Positions 33,354 through 41,648 of a DNA stretch of 43,605 nt are shown here, piece by piece. Source of the DNA: Xanthobacteraceae bacterium (lineage in GTDB: Bacteria > Pseudomonadota > Alphaproteobacteria > Rhizobiales > Xanthobacteraceae); NCBI GenBank assembly GCA_030037885.1, contig JASHPU010000094.1:1-43605 (forward strand). The letters are read 5' to 3'. The position numbers and the translations under genes are program-made. The notes beneath the pieces were generated by a model that was not told the origin of the DNA, ran no database searches, and worked only from the letters and a program-made list of their open reading frames with translations. Numbering within the stretch: position 1 is the first letter of the stretch; every line of letters starts with the position of its first letter.

Positions 33354-33442
33354 CCTGACGTTGATTGATTCGATTGGCTCAGCCTATCATCGTGCTTATC
33401 GGTTACCAAATATAAAACCCTTCTAGCCTGGGGGAAAGTTCC

Positions 33443-35011
33443 GTGTTGCCTGCACTTCCTGACCCTGAGCTATTTTTCGGCCTCATCTCGCCAATCGGCG
33501 TGGATAATGGAAAAGCCTATTCTCTATTGGCAGGGACGCTAAGAAGATACGGATACAACTCCGAGTATTTTAAAGTAACCACGTTGATGAAGCAGATTAA
33601 ACCGAGAGGCCTACAGCTCAAGGAAACGCCGGTCGAGGATAAATACAATAGCTATATTATCTACGCTAACAAAATTCGCGAGATTCTTGGACTTCCCTAT
33701 GCGCTCGCCATGCTGTGTTGCGCAGCTGTACGCAATTTTCGGCGAGAAAAGAAGGGCACTCCTGACACGTACATACCAAAGACGGCCTATGTGTTCGACC
33801 AATTCAAGCGCAAAGAAGAGGTAGACCTGCTGAGGCAGGTTTATGGGAGGCTATTTGTCGCAATATCCGTCTACTCCGAAAGGAAAAATAGGGTCGACCA
33901 ACTCATTAATCGAATTGCCTCTGATCACTTAGATGCCCGGCTCGCTGACACCCATTCAACCATCGCGGCTGCGTTGATGAAGCGGGATCAATCTGAGGAG
34001 AATGTACCGAGTGGACAACGGCTGGAAGAGGTATTTCCGAGTGCCGACCTTTTTTTGAACATTGATGATATTGACGAGGCAGAAAAGTTATTGACCCGTT
34101 TCTTGGACGCTCTTTTCGGCTCCAATTCTGTCAGCCCCACTCGCGAAGAGTATGGAATGTATGCTGCGAGGAGTGCAGCACTGCGATCTGTGGATTTGTC
34201 AAGACAAGTCGGCGCTGCGATTTTTTCCGACAGCGGTGAAATAATTACTTTGGGCTGCAATGAGGTCCCAAAACCCCTGGGAGGGACGTATTGGACCGGA
34301 GACTTCGGGGACGCTCGCGATATTCAAAAGGGGTATGACGCGAATGAGCACATCAAGAAGTCGCTTTTAGTTGATTTTGCAAGGCGTCTAAAAGATGCTG
34401 GTCTCATGAAAAGTGAAGGAAACGAGCTGGATCTTGCAAAAATAATTATGAAGGAAACCGCAAAAGGAGGAGCGCTTCGAGATGCGCAGTTAATGGATCT
34501 GTTGGAATTTGGCCGCATGATACATGCTGAGATGTCGGCTATTTGCGACGCAGCTCGGTTGGGCAAGCCAGTAAAGCTTGCGACGCTGTATTGCACCACT
34601 TTCCCGTGTCATATTTGCGCTAAACATATCGTGGCCGCGGGTATAAAGCGAGTGGTCTATATTGAACCTTATCCAAAGAGCTATGCCGAACAACTTCATG
34701 GTGACGCGATTGTTGTTGGTAAGTCGATTGACCCTAACAAGGTTGTATTTGAGCCGTTCATAGGGATTGCGCCTTATCGCTACCGAGACTTGTTTGCTCG
34801 TGAGCGAAGAAAAAATGACATTGGCGACTACGAGCCTTGGCTTGATGGAGAGCCTCGCCCAATCATCAAATATACGGTAGCGACCTATGTGCAAAACGAG
34901 AGTGCTGTGACAAAGCTATTTAATGATTCTGTAAAGACCAAGGTGGAAGCAGGGCTGATGGAGATAGCCCAGCTGCAGGAGTCGGCAAAGGCTAGCTCAG
35001 TTCAAGCGTAA
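33443..35011 (+). CDS. Anti-phage dCTP deaminase (AvcD-like, P-loop plus deaminase)
   Basis: A 522-residue protein with GTG start at 33443 behind GGGGGAAAG. The N-terminal ~210 residues are a degenerate P-loop kinase-like domain (LFFGLISPIGVDNGKAYSLL), and the C-terminal half a zinc-dependent cytidine/dCMP-type deaminase with HAE (H361, E363) and PCHIC (C389, C392). This architecture is that of anti-phage dCTP deaminases, which on infection convert dCTP to dUTP and so starve phage DNA synthesis. All zinc ligands and the catalytic glutamate are intact. The gene is AT-rich compared with its neighbours, suggesting transfer. In Vibrio the related AvcD is held inactive by a small RNA encoded upstream. 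Confidence 0.92.
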   Translation: MLPALPDPELFFGLISPIGVDNGKAYSLLAGTLRRYGYNSEYFKVTTLMKQIKPRGLQLKETPVEDKYNSYIIYANKIREILGLPYALAMLCCAAVRNFRREKKGTPDTYIPKTAYVFDQFKRKEEVDLLRQVYGRLFVAISVYSERKNRVDQLINRIASDHLDARLADTHSTIAAALMKRDQSEENVPSGQRLEEVFPSADLFLNIDDIDEAEKLLTRFLDALFGSNSVSPTREEYGMYAARSAALRSVDLSRQVGAAIFSDSGEIITLGCNEVPKPLGGTYWTGDFGDARDIQKGYDANEHIKKSLLVDFARRLKDAGLMKSEGNELDLAKIIMKETAKGGALRDAQLMDLLEFGRMIHAEMSAICDAARLGKPVKLATLYCTTFPCHICAKHIVAAGIKRVVYIEPYPKSYAEQLHGDAIVVGKSIDPNKVVFEPFIGIAPYRYRDLFARERRKNDIGDYEPWLDGEPRPIIKYTVATYVQNESAVTKLFNDSVKTKVEAGLMEIAQLQESAKASSVQA

Positions 35012-35128
35012 GCCGCTAATCTATACGCGCGAGGTGCTTCTGCTAGCTAATTCGCTGCATTACCAGTAATTGTTCCGCTCTACACGTCGGCTTAATTCGC
35101 CGCGGGGCCAAACGGGCGGTCCTTGACC

Positions 35129-35989
35129 TTATTCTTGCCGGGCCCGCAGCCGACGTTCGGCTGCCGCGATGGTGTTGGCCAACAGCATCGTTACCGTCAT
35201 CGGTCCTACTCCGCCCGGTACCGGAGTGATGTAGGACGCTTTTTGCGAGACACCCGCAAAGTCCACGTCGCCGACGAGCTTGCCGTTCGCCAGTCGATTG
35301 ATGCCGACGTCGATCACGACGGCACCGGTCTTGACCATTTCGGGAACGATCAAGTTCGGCTTGCCGGCGGCGACCACGAGGATGTCCGCCAAGACCGTGA
35401 ATTGTGCAAGATCGCGCGTTTTCGCGTGGCAAATACAAACCGTCGCATCGCGCTGCATGAGCATGAGCGCCATCGGCTTGCCGACGATGTTGCTGGCGCC
35501 CACCACGACGACATTCTGGCCCTCGAGCTCGATCTGCTCATGCTCGAGCATCTTGACGACGCCATAGGGCGTGCACGGCGGAAACACCGTGCCGCCAACG
35601 ACCAGGCCGCCCACGTTATAGAGATGAAACCCATCGACGTCTTTGTCGACGGATAACGTTTGCAGCAGCTCGGAAACCGAGAAGCGCGGCGGCAGCGGAA
35701 GCTGAACCAGAATGCCGTGGATATCTGACCGGCAATTGAGCTCTCTGATCAGCGCCAGGACCGAAGCCGGCTCGGCATCCTGCTCGAAATCAAATCGAAA
35801 CGATTCGATGCCCACCTCTTTGCAAGCACGCACCTTGTTCCGGACATACACCGACGAGGCCGGGTCATTGCCCACCATGATGACGGCAAGACCCGGCACC
35901 ACGCCGCGCTCCCGCAGTGCCTGGGAGCGCACCTTCAATTCGCGGCGGATTTCGGCAGCGACTGCCACGCCGTCAATAATCTTGGCCAT
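35129..35989 (-). CDS. folD: Bifunctional methylenetetrahydrofolate dehydrogenase/methenyltetrahydrofolate cyclohydrolase
   Basis: From the ATG at 35989 the protein has 286 residues, the normal FolD length. The Y48-x3-K52 catalytic pair is in VYVRNKVRACKEVG, the folate-binding segment is VQLPLPPRF, the NADP-binding loop is GASNIVGKPMALML, and the C-terminal TPVPGGVGPMTVTML is diagnostic. It oxidises 5,10-methylene-THF with NADP and hydrolyses the methenyl product to 10-formyl-THF for purine and Met-tRNA synthesis. The frame extends upstream to 36217 without likely starts. It stands alone, convergent with the dCTP deaminase gene. Confidence 0.96.
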   Translation of the reverse strand: MAKIIDGVAVAAEIRRELKVRSQALRERGVVPGLAVIMVGNDPASSVYVRNKVRACKEVGIESFRFDFEQDAEPASVLALIRELNCRSDIHGILVQLPLPPRFSVSELLQTLSVDKDVDGFHLYNVGGLVVGGTVFPPCTPYGVVKMLEHEQIELEGQNVVVVGASNIVGKPMALMLMQRDATVCICHAKTRDLAQFTVLADILVVAAGKPNLIVPEMVKTGAVVIDVGINRLANGKLVGDVDFAGVSQKASYITPVPGGVGPMTVTMLLANTIAAAERRLRARQE

Positions 35990-36101
35990 CTTCTGCGCAA
36001 ACTTTGTGGGATTTCCGGTGCCGCAATACCCGCTGCTACGGGTGATCAAGCCCATCGCCCCTGACAGGATGATTCCAATTATAAGCGCGCACGCGGAGGA
36101 T

Positions 36102-36229
36102 TTTGCAACGAGTAATCCGCACCCTGCTTTGTTGGCCGGGTGCGCGGCCGAAACCTCGCGGCAAATCCGCGGCACGGCGCAGCAACGTTGCCAAAAGTTA
36201 ATCCGCGAGCTTGCCAAGAATTAATCCGC
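36102..36229. repeat. Iterated 19-base motif between folD and degP
   Basis: TTGCCAAAAGTTAATCCGC (36188-36206) and TTGCCAAGAATTAATCCGC (36211-36229) differ at two positions and have a 23-base period; a third, weaker copy, TTTGCAACGAGTAATCCGC, is at 36102-36120. They lie in the divergent folD-degP region. They may be binding sites or debris of a short tandem duplication; the remainder of 35990-36316 has nothing else recognisable. Confidence 0.55.
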
Positions 36230-36316
36230 TCGACACGTCCGCGTAATTCGGCCTGGCCATTTTAGTGACAGTCGCAATCCCGGCCGCAAGGCCGCTTCCC
36301 TGCATTGGAGACTGTC

Positions 36317-37876
36317 ATGACGTCAAACAATTCCGCCGAACCACAGAAGGCGAAGAAGCTGACCGCGCGCCGCGCCGTGCTGCTCGCCTCGGTCGCCGGC
36401 CTGGGCGCCGTCGCCCTATTGGCCGGGCCCAGCTTCTACCGGCCGTCCGGCGTCGACTTCGGCACACCCTCGGCGAGCGCCGCCGAGACGACCGCGCTGC
36501 CGCATCCGGCAAGCTTCGCCGACATCGTCGCCAAGGTAAAACCCGCGGTGATTTCGGTGCGCGTCAAGATCGACGGCGCCCAGCTATCGGCGCTGCACCA
36601 CAACAGCAGCGACGACGAGGCCGTTCCCTTCGCGCCGGGCTCGCCGATGGAGAAATTCTTCCAGCAATTCGGCGACCAGTTCGGCTTCAACGGCGATAAC
36701 GGTCAAGCGCCGCAGCAGCATCGGACCATCGTCGGCGAGGGCTCCGGCTTCTTCATTTCGCCCGACGGCTATGCGGTGACCAACAATCACGTGGTCGACC
36801 ATGCCACGTCGGTCCAGGTCACGACCGCTGACGGCTCGATCCACGACGCCAAGGTCATCGGCACCGACCCGAAGACCGATCTGGCGCTGATCAAGGTCGA
36901 CGGCAAGAACGACTTTCCGTACGTGCAATTCGCCCAGCATGAGCCGCGGGTCGGCGACTGGGTGGTCGCGGTCGGCAATCCGTTCGGCTTGGGCGGCACG
37001 GTGACCGCCGGCATCGTCTCGGCGGAAGGCCGCAACATCGGCGCCGGGCCGTACGACGATTACATTCAGATCGACGCGCCGATCAACAAGGGCAATTCGG
37101 GCGGCCCGGCGTTCGACGTCAACGGCAACGTCATCGGCATCAACACCGCGATCTTTTCGCCGTCCGGCGGCTCGGTCGGCATCGGCTTCGATATTCCCGC
37201 CGATACCGCGCAGCGGGTGATCGCGCAGCTCAAAGAGCACGGCTCCGTCACCCGCGGCTGGCTCGGCGTGCAGATCCAGCCGGTCACCGCCGGCATCGCC
37301 GACAGCCTCGGACTGAAGAAGGCCGAGGGCGCGCTCGTCGACAGTGCGCAGGACGGCAGCCCTGCCGCCAAGGCCGGGGTGCAAAGCGGCGACGTCATCA
37401 CCGCGGTGAATGGCAGTGCGGTGAAAAACGCCCGCGATCTCGCCCGCAGCATCGCGGTGCTGCAGCCGGACAGCGCGGTGAAGCTCGACATCCTGCGCAA
37501 CGGCCAGCAGCAGACCGTCACGGTGACGCTCGGCAAGATGCCGAACGACCAGCAGGCCAATGCCGGAAACGAGATGCAGACGCCGCGGCACGGCGTGCCG
37601 CATCTCGGTCTCAGCGTGGCGCCGGCCGCTGCGGTCGCCGGGGCCGGCGGCAAGGGCGTGGTCGTCACCGCGGTCGATCCGAACGGACCTGCGGCCGATG
37701 CCGGATTTCAAGTCGGCACCGTCATTCTCGACGTCGGCGGCAAGGCGGTCGGCAACGCCGAAGACGTGGTCAAGGCACTGCAAGACGCCCAGGCGCAGGG
37801 CAAGCACGACGTTCTGATGCGCGTGCAGATGGACGGCGCCACTCACTTCGTCGCGGTGCCGCTGCGTAACGCGTAA
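36317..37876 (+). CDS. degP: Do/HtrA-family periplasmic serine endopeptidase
   Basis: GGAG precedes the ATG at 36317. The 519-residue protein has an N-terminal membrane/signal helix (RAVLLASVAGLGAVALLAG), a trypsin-like domain with H158 (NNHVVD), D188 (KTDLALIKV) and S261 (NKGNSGGPA), then two PDZ domains, about residues 305-395 (GWLGVQIQPV) and 420-515 (HLGLSVAPAA). It degrades or refolds damaged proteins in the periplasm. The histidine-rich, glutamine-rich loop at 90-140 is the LA loop of DegP. No two-component regulator is adjacent. Confidence 0.96.
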   Translation: MTSNNSAEPQKAKKLTARRAVLLASVAGLGAVALLAGPSFYRPSGVDFGTPSASAAETTALPHPASFADIVAKVKPAVISVRVKIDGAQLSALHHNSSDDEAVPFAPGSPMEKFFQQFGDQFGFNGDNGQAPQQHRTIVGEGSGFFISPDGYAVTNNHVVDHATSVQVTTADGSIHDAKVIGTDPKTDLALIKVDGKNDFPYVQFAQHEPRVGDWVVAVGNPFGLGGTVTAGIVSAEGRNIGAGPYDDYIQIDAPINKGNSGGPAFDVNGNVIGINTAIFSPSGGSVGIGFDIPADTAQRVIAQLKEHGSVTRGWLGVQIQPVTAGIADSLGLKKAEGALVDSAQDGSPAAKAGVQSGDVITAVNGSAVKNARDLARSIAVLQPDSAVKLDILRNGQQQTVTVTLGKMPNDQQANAGNEMQTPRHGVPHLGLSVAPAAAVAGAGGKGVVVTAVDPNGPAADAGFQVGTVILDVGGKAVGNAEDVVKALQDAQAQGKHDVLMRVQMDGATHFVAVPLRNA

Positions 37877-38259
37877 AGCGCGAAGCGCGCCAGCGCCGCG
37901 CCAATGGAGTGCCGGCGTTCGCATCGCGTGCCGTCGTCTCCCGACACGCATTCGCCGGCCTGGTGGGGGCGGGCTCGACCGAGCCCGTCCTCATCCGCGT
38001 TTATGGTTCTAGTTTGCGCTTAACCCGGAACCTCATCCTGAGGTGCGCGCCGGAGGCGCGCCTCGAAGGATGGAGGCTGCAGCGCTTCGGCCTCGCCCTT
38101 CGAGGCGCGGCGCTGTGCGCCGAGCACTTCGCAAGGTTTCCGGCGCCGGGCATCCCCCGGATCCGTGTTTGCGAGCCGGGCGAAACGGGGCTACGACGCT
38201 TTTGGGGGCGCTTGCGGCAAACAGCGCGGCTTTTTTTGTGCGCTGAGGGGTGCAGCGTC
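37877..38259. repeat. REP-type repeats between degP and HlyD-like gene
   Basis: At 38030-38130 the repeat modules CATCCTGAGG, GCGCGCC-GGAGGCGCGC, CCTCGAAGGATG and CCTTCGAGGCGCGG recur, the class seen at 14868 and 23615. Nothing coding is seen in 37877-38259. Confidence 0.65.
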
Positions 38260-39282
38260 ATGACCCGGTGTGCGTTCGGCGCGACGTTGGGCGCCGCAAA
38301 GCTCGCGGCGCTGTTGATCGCAGGCGTCATGTTGCCGTTGCCGGCACTCGCGCAAACCTTCACGGCGCCGGGGCGGGCCGAAGGCGCGGGGCCGCCGCTG
38401 GCGATCGGCGCAGCCGCAGCCGGCATCGTCGCGCAGGTTTTCGTGCACGAGGGCGACCGCGTCGCCGCCGGCCAGATCCTGTTCAAGCTCGAGTGCCATC
38501 CGCTCGAGGCCGAGATGCAGGCGCGCACCGCGCATCTTGCCGCCGCGCAGGCTACCTACGACCGCTTCCGCAACGGCCCGCGGCCCGATGAGATCGCGGT
38601 CGGCGAGGCGGTGGTCGGCTATTCGCAGGCCCGCGCCGACGAGGCGAAGAAGGCGTTCGAGCGCGCCCAGCAGCTGCAGGAAGGCGTCACCGTCACCACG
38701 GCGCACCTGCTCGAAGTGCAGCGCGACTCGCGGATCGCGGCAGCGCAGCTCGAGGAGGCGCGCGCCCGGCTCAACCTGTTGCGCGCCGGCTCGCGCGAGG
38801 AGGACATCCGCGACGCCAAGGCGCTGCGCGATGCCGCCGCCGCCGAGCTCGACGGCAGCCGCGCCCGTCTCGCGCAATGCACAGTGTCGGCGCCGGCGAG
38901 CGGCACCGTGCTCGACGTCGACGTCAATCCGGGACAGTTTTTGAGCCTCGCCGTGCCGGCGCCGCTGTTGCACATCGTGCCGGACGGGCAAGCGCGCGTG
39001 CGCGCCGAAGTAGCGTTGCGCGATGTGCCGCATTTATGCGCGGGGCAGCACGCCAGCATCGCCGCCGAGACTTTGCCGAGCGCCGCGATCGGCGCCCAGG
39101 TCGCCGCCATCAGCCCCGCCGTCACCGCCCGCACCCTGGCGACGCAGGCGGGTAGCGTGGCGCCGGCAGGCGCCGCCGAGAACGTCGTCGCCGTGGTCCT
39201 TACCATTGACCGCGGCGCCCCGACGCTGCCGATCGGTCTGCCGGTCATTGTCCACTTCGCCGCGTGCCCGTCGAAGAGTTGA
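38260..39282 (+). CDS. HlyD-family periplasmic adaptor (membrane fusion) protein
   Basis: From the ATG at 38260 (GAGGGG upstream) the product has 340 residues with a signal peptide (AALLIAGVMLPLPALAQ). Next come the lipoyl/barrel-sandwich motif AAAAGIVAQVFVHEGDRVAA, a long coiled-coil hairpin at about residues 85-195 and the second lipoyl half, APASGTVLDVDVNPGQFLSL. The C-terminal beta-barrel follows. HlyD proteins bridge an inner-membrane pump and an outer-membrane channel, but no pump or TolC gene is next to it, so the partner must be elsewhere. An earlier in-frame start (37909) is inside a repeat and is rejected. Confidence 0.88.
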   Translation: MTRCAFGATLGAAKLAALLIAGVMLPLPALAQTFTAPGRAEGAGPPLAIGAAAAGIVAQVFVHEGDRVAAGQILFKLECHPLEAEMQARTAHLAAAQATYDRFRNGPRPDEIAVGEAVVGYSQARADEAKKAFERAQQLQEGVTVTTAHLLEVQRDSRIAAAQLEEARARLNLLRAGSREEDIRDAKALRDAAAAELDGSRARLAQCTVSAPASGTVLDVDVNPGQFLSLAVPAPLLHIVPDGQARVRAEVALRDVPHLCAGQHASIAAETLPSAAIGAQVAAISPAVTARTLATQAGSVAPAGAAENVVAVVLTIDRGAPTLPIGLPVIVHFAACPSKS

Positions 39283-39309
39283 GGCGCGCCGAAAAGTCAA
39301 GCTCATTCA

Positions 39310-39425
39310 GCACAAATCGTCTTTGCGAGGAGCGCAGCGGCGAAGCAATCCTCCCTAACCCTCGCCGCTTGCGGGAGGCAAGGCAGGGGCCACCGGATTG
39401 CCTCGCTTGCGCTCGCAATGACGCG
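39310..39425. repeat. Nested REP-type element
   Basis: Outer arms, CTTTGCGAGGAGCGCAGCGG with GAAGCAATCC (39319-39351) and GATTGCCTCGCTTGCGCTCG with CAATGACG, enclose an inner C/G palindrome with CCCTCGCCGCTTGCGGGAGG. It is the same construction as at 27455-27597 in variant form. It fills the space between two convergent genes. Confidence 0.65.
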
Positions 39426-39430
39426 TCGCT

Positions 39431-41440
39431 TCAAGCCCGCGCCGGCCAGTGCCGATCGTGGAACCAGGCGCGGTATTTGATCATTTTGGCGCGCTGCGCC
39501 GCCGGCGCGTGCCGCTTGCAGGTCGAGGCTTCCTGGCTGTTCGCCGGCGCGCCCCAGCGTAATTCGACGCAGTCGTTGAGGTTGTAGCCCATCTCGAAGG
39601 CCGGCGCGCGGTCGACCACGTCCTTGAGCGCGAGCGTCCAGGACGAGCCGTCGCTGCGCGTATAGGAGAACTTGCGCGAGGCGAGTTCGGTGGCGAGCAC
39701 GCTCTGCAATTGCGCCTTCACGTCGGCGATGCTCTTGCCGTTCGGGATGGCGTAGCGGTCCGGCCGCCGCGCCACGCGGTCGGGAAAATTGCGCACCACG
39801 TCGATGGCGATCAACAGGCGGAAATCGCGCGCCGGCGTGGCGAAATCCTCCCAGGCGCCGCTGGTCTGGAAGATCGCGGGACCGTCCGGCATGCTGGCGT
39901 CGGCAGCCGTTTTGTCCAAAAATTTGCGGCCGAAATCGACCGAGCCGACGCGCACTTTGACCTGCTCTTCGAGCGAGTCGATCACGTCCTTCATGGCGCG
40001 CACCGGATCGAGCGGCTGCGGCGAGGCCACGTCGTCCATGCGGTCGTAAAAGTCCTCGACGCCGAGCTTCGATTGTTCGAGCGAGAAGTCGCCGTATTGC
40101 GGGCTCCTGGCGATTTCGGCGTTGGTCAGGCGCCGCAGCGTACCGTTCGCCTCGCGCACGATCGGGCGGAAGCGCTTGAACCCGGGATTGCCGAGGGCCG
40201 GATCGTTCACGAACAAAAAACCGCCGCGCCAAAAGCGCTTGCGCGCCACGGTGTAATCGGGCTCGGCATCGACGGTAAGAAACAAGCCCGCCGCATTGGC
40301 CGTTTGCGGCACCCGGCGCACCAGCATCATGATATGGCCGTACGGATCGGCATAGATGGTGCCCGGACGCAGCGCGTTCTGGCGCAGCGCCACCGGATAA
40401 AAATCGGTGTTGTTGTCGCCGGCCAGCGTCCGCCCGTTGCCGGACTGAACCGCATCCGAGATGGTCTGCAGGTATTCGGCGAACGAGCCGGCACGCCCGA
40501 GCCGCTTCGGCGCGGGTGCGGCCGCGGCCGCTTCGGCGGGTTCGTCCGGCGGCGCCGGGGCCGGCCCTGCAAACATCCGCTGCAACAACCCGGACGGGCG
40601 CGGCTCGGGCTGCGGAGCAGGCGCGGCAATCGGTTCGGGCGGCGGCGAGGGACGGCCTAAATCGAGATGCTCGCTGTTGAACCAGCCGTAGCATTTCGGC
40701 GGCTTGCCGAGATTGCCGCGCGTGCATCTCGAATAGCCGAACGGCAGTCCCATCTTGAAGGCGAAATAGGCGCGCAACAGATAGGGCAGCTTGGCGCAGT
40801 CCGGACGCAGGATCAGGTTCGCGTCTTCGCGCAGGCCGAGATAGTCGAACAGCATGTTGCGCGAGCGGTCGCGCAGCACGTCGGACAGCGCCTTCCAGGA
40901 CGGCTCGGCATCGAGCGGCGCGTCGAACAGTTTTTCGATCCAGGCCGAATACAGGTTCTCGGTGGCGCGGTTCCACGAAGCGCGCACCGGCCATCCCCCG
41001 GCAGACATTGCGGTCGACGACGGCGGCGCAGTCTCGCGCACCGCGATATCGCGGGTGATCGGAGCGCAGCCCGACCCGCCCTGCGGCGTCACCGTGGCGT
41101 GCCAGGTGCCGGCGGCCGGCGCGGCGACCTCGGCGTACCAGAAATACGGCGGACCGCCCATGCGGTCATGCGATGCGGCCGCGACGCTGCCGTCGGGCGC
41201 GATCAGCGACAGCGTGCCGTCGAGCGGCTTTTCGAGCGTGAACAGCACGCGCAACGGCGCGCCTTTCCATGGCGCGAACGGCGCCGGCAGGACGGCGATG
41301 TCGTTCGTGTCGTTACAGGTGTCGCTCGACGTTTGCGCCTGAGCGTCCGCCGCCGAAGAGGCGACGGCGATCAGGGCGCCGGCGACCAGCAGCGATGCGG
41401 TTGCGCAAAAACCGAAGCGGCGGCGGCGTGCGAGCAGCAA
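39431..41440 (-). CDS. Large secreted protein, unknown function, cysteine-peptidase-like features
   Basis: The 669-residue protein starts with TTG at 41440 (AGGGGA upstream) and has a signal peptide (ASLLVAGALIAVASSAADAQ). An N-terminal Ig-like segment (LRVLFTLEKPLDGTLSLIAP) is followed by a helical domain with DCAKLPYLLRAYFAFKMGLP and GYSRC, a Pro/Ala-rich linker at about residues 265-315, and a segment with YADPYGHIMMLVRR. The cysteine at the start of a helix and the GH in a later strand are arranged as in NlpC/P60 or transglutaminase-like cysteine peptidases, but an identifying third residue is not clear. I do not recognise the family by name. Periplasmic; no operon partner. Confidence 0.75.
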   Translation of the reverse strand: MLLARRRRFGFCATASLLVAGALIAVASSAADAQAQTSSDTCNDTNDIAVLPAPFAPWKGAPLRVLFTLEKPLDGTLSLIAPDGSVAAASHDRMGGPPYFWYAEVAAPAAGTWHATVTPQGGSGCAPITRDIAVRETAPPSSTAMSAGGWPVRASWNRATENLYSAWIEKLFDAPLDAEPSWKALSDVLRDRSRNMLFDYLGLREDANLILRPDCAKLPYLLRAYFAFKMGLPFGYSRCTRGNLGKPPKCYGWFNSEHLDLGRPSPPPEPIAAPAPQPEPRPSGLLQRMFAGPAPAPPDEPAEAAAAAPAPKRLGRAGSFAEYLQTISDAVQSGNGRTLAGDNNTDFYPVALRQNALRPGTIYADPYGHIMMLVRRVPQTANAAGLFLTVDAEPDYTVARKRFWRGGFLFVNDPALGNPGFKRFRPIVREANGTLRRLTNAEIARSPQYGDFSLEQSKLGVEDFYDRMDDVASPQPLDPVRAMKDVIDSLEEQVKVRVGSVDFGRKFLDKTAADASMPDGPAIFQTSGAWEDFATPARDFRLLIAIDVVRNFPDRVARRPDRYAIPNGKSIADVKAQLQSVLATELASRKFSYTRSDGSSWTLALKDVVDRAPAFEMGYNLNDCVELRWGAPANSQEASTCKRHAPAAQRAKMIKYRAWFHDRHWPARA

Positions 41441-41648
41441 TGGACGTCCCCTGTCCCCGGGTGGACCATCCCAGCCATACTACCAAAGCTTGGGCACAAT
41501 CATGGCAAATTATCGGTCTTCAGGCTGGGTCTTTCCCGCCCGGTCGCTCGGGAAAATCAGGTGTACTGCGCCGCCATTGCGCTTGCGGACTTGGCGCGGC
41601 TTTGTCGCCCCTGCCGCCAGCAGACCGGGGGTTCGGCGAGATCGCGGC

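Noticed and set aside
36584-37951. A 455-codon minus frame across degP
   Set aside because: Antisense shadow of the protease gene with its intact triad and PDZ domains.
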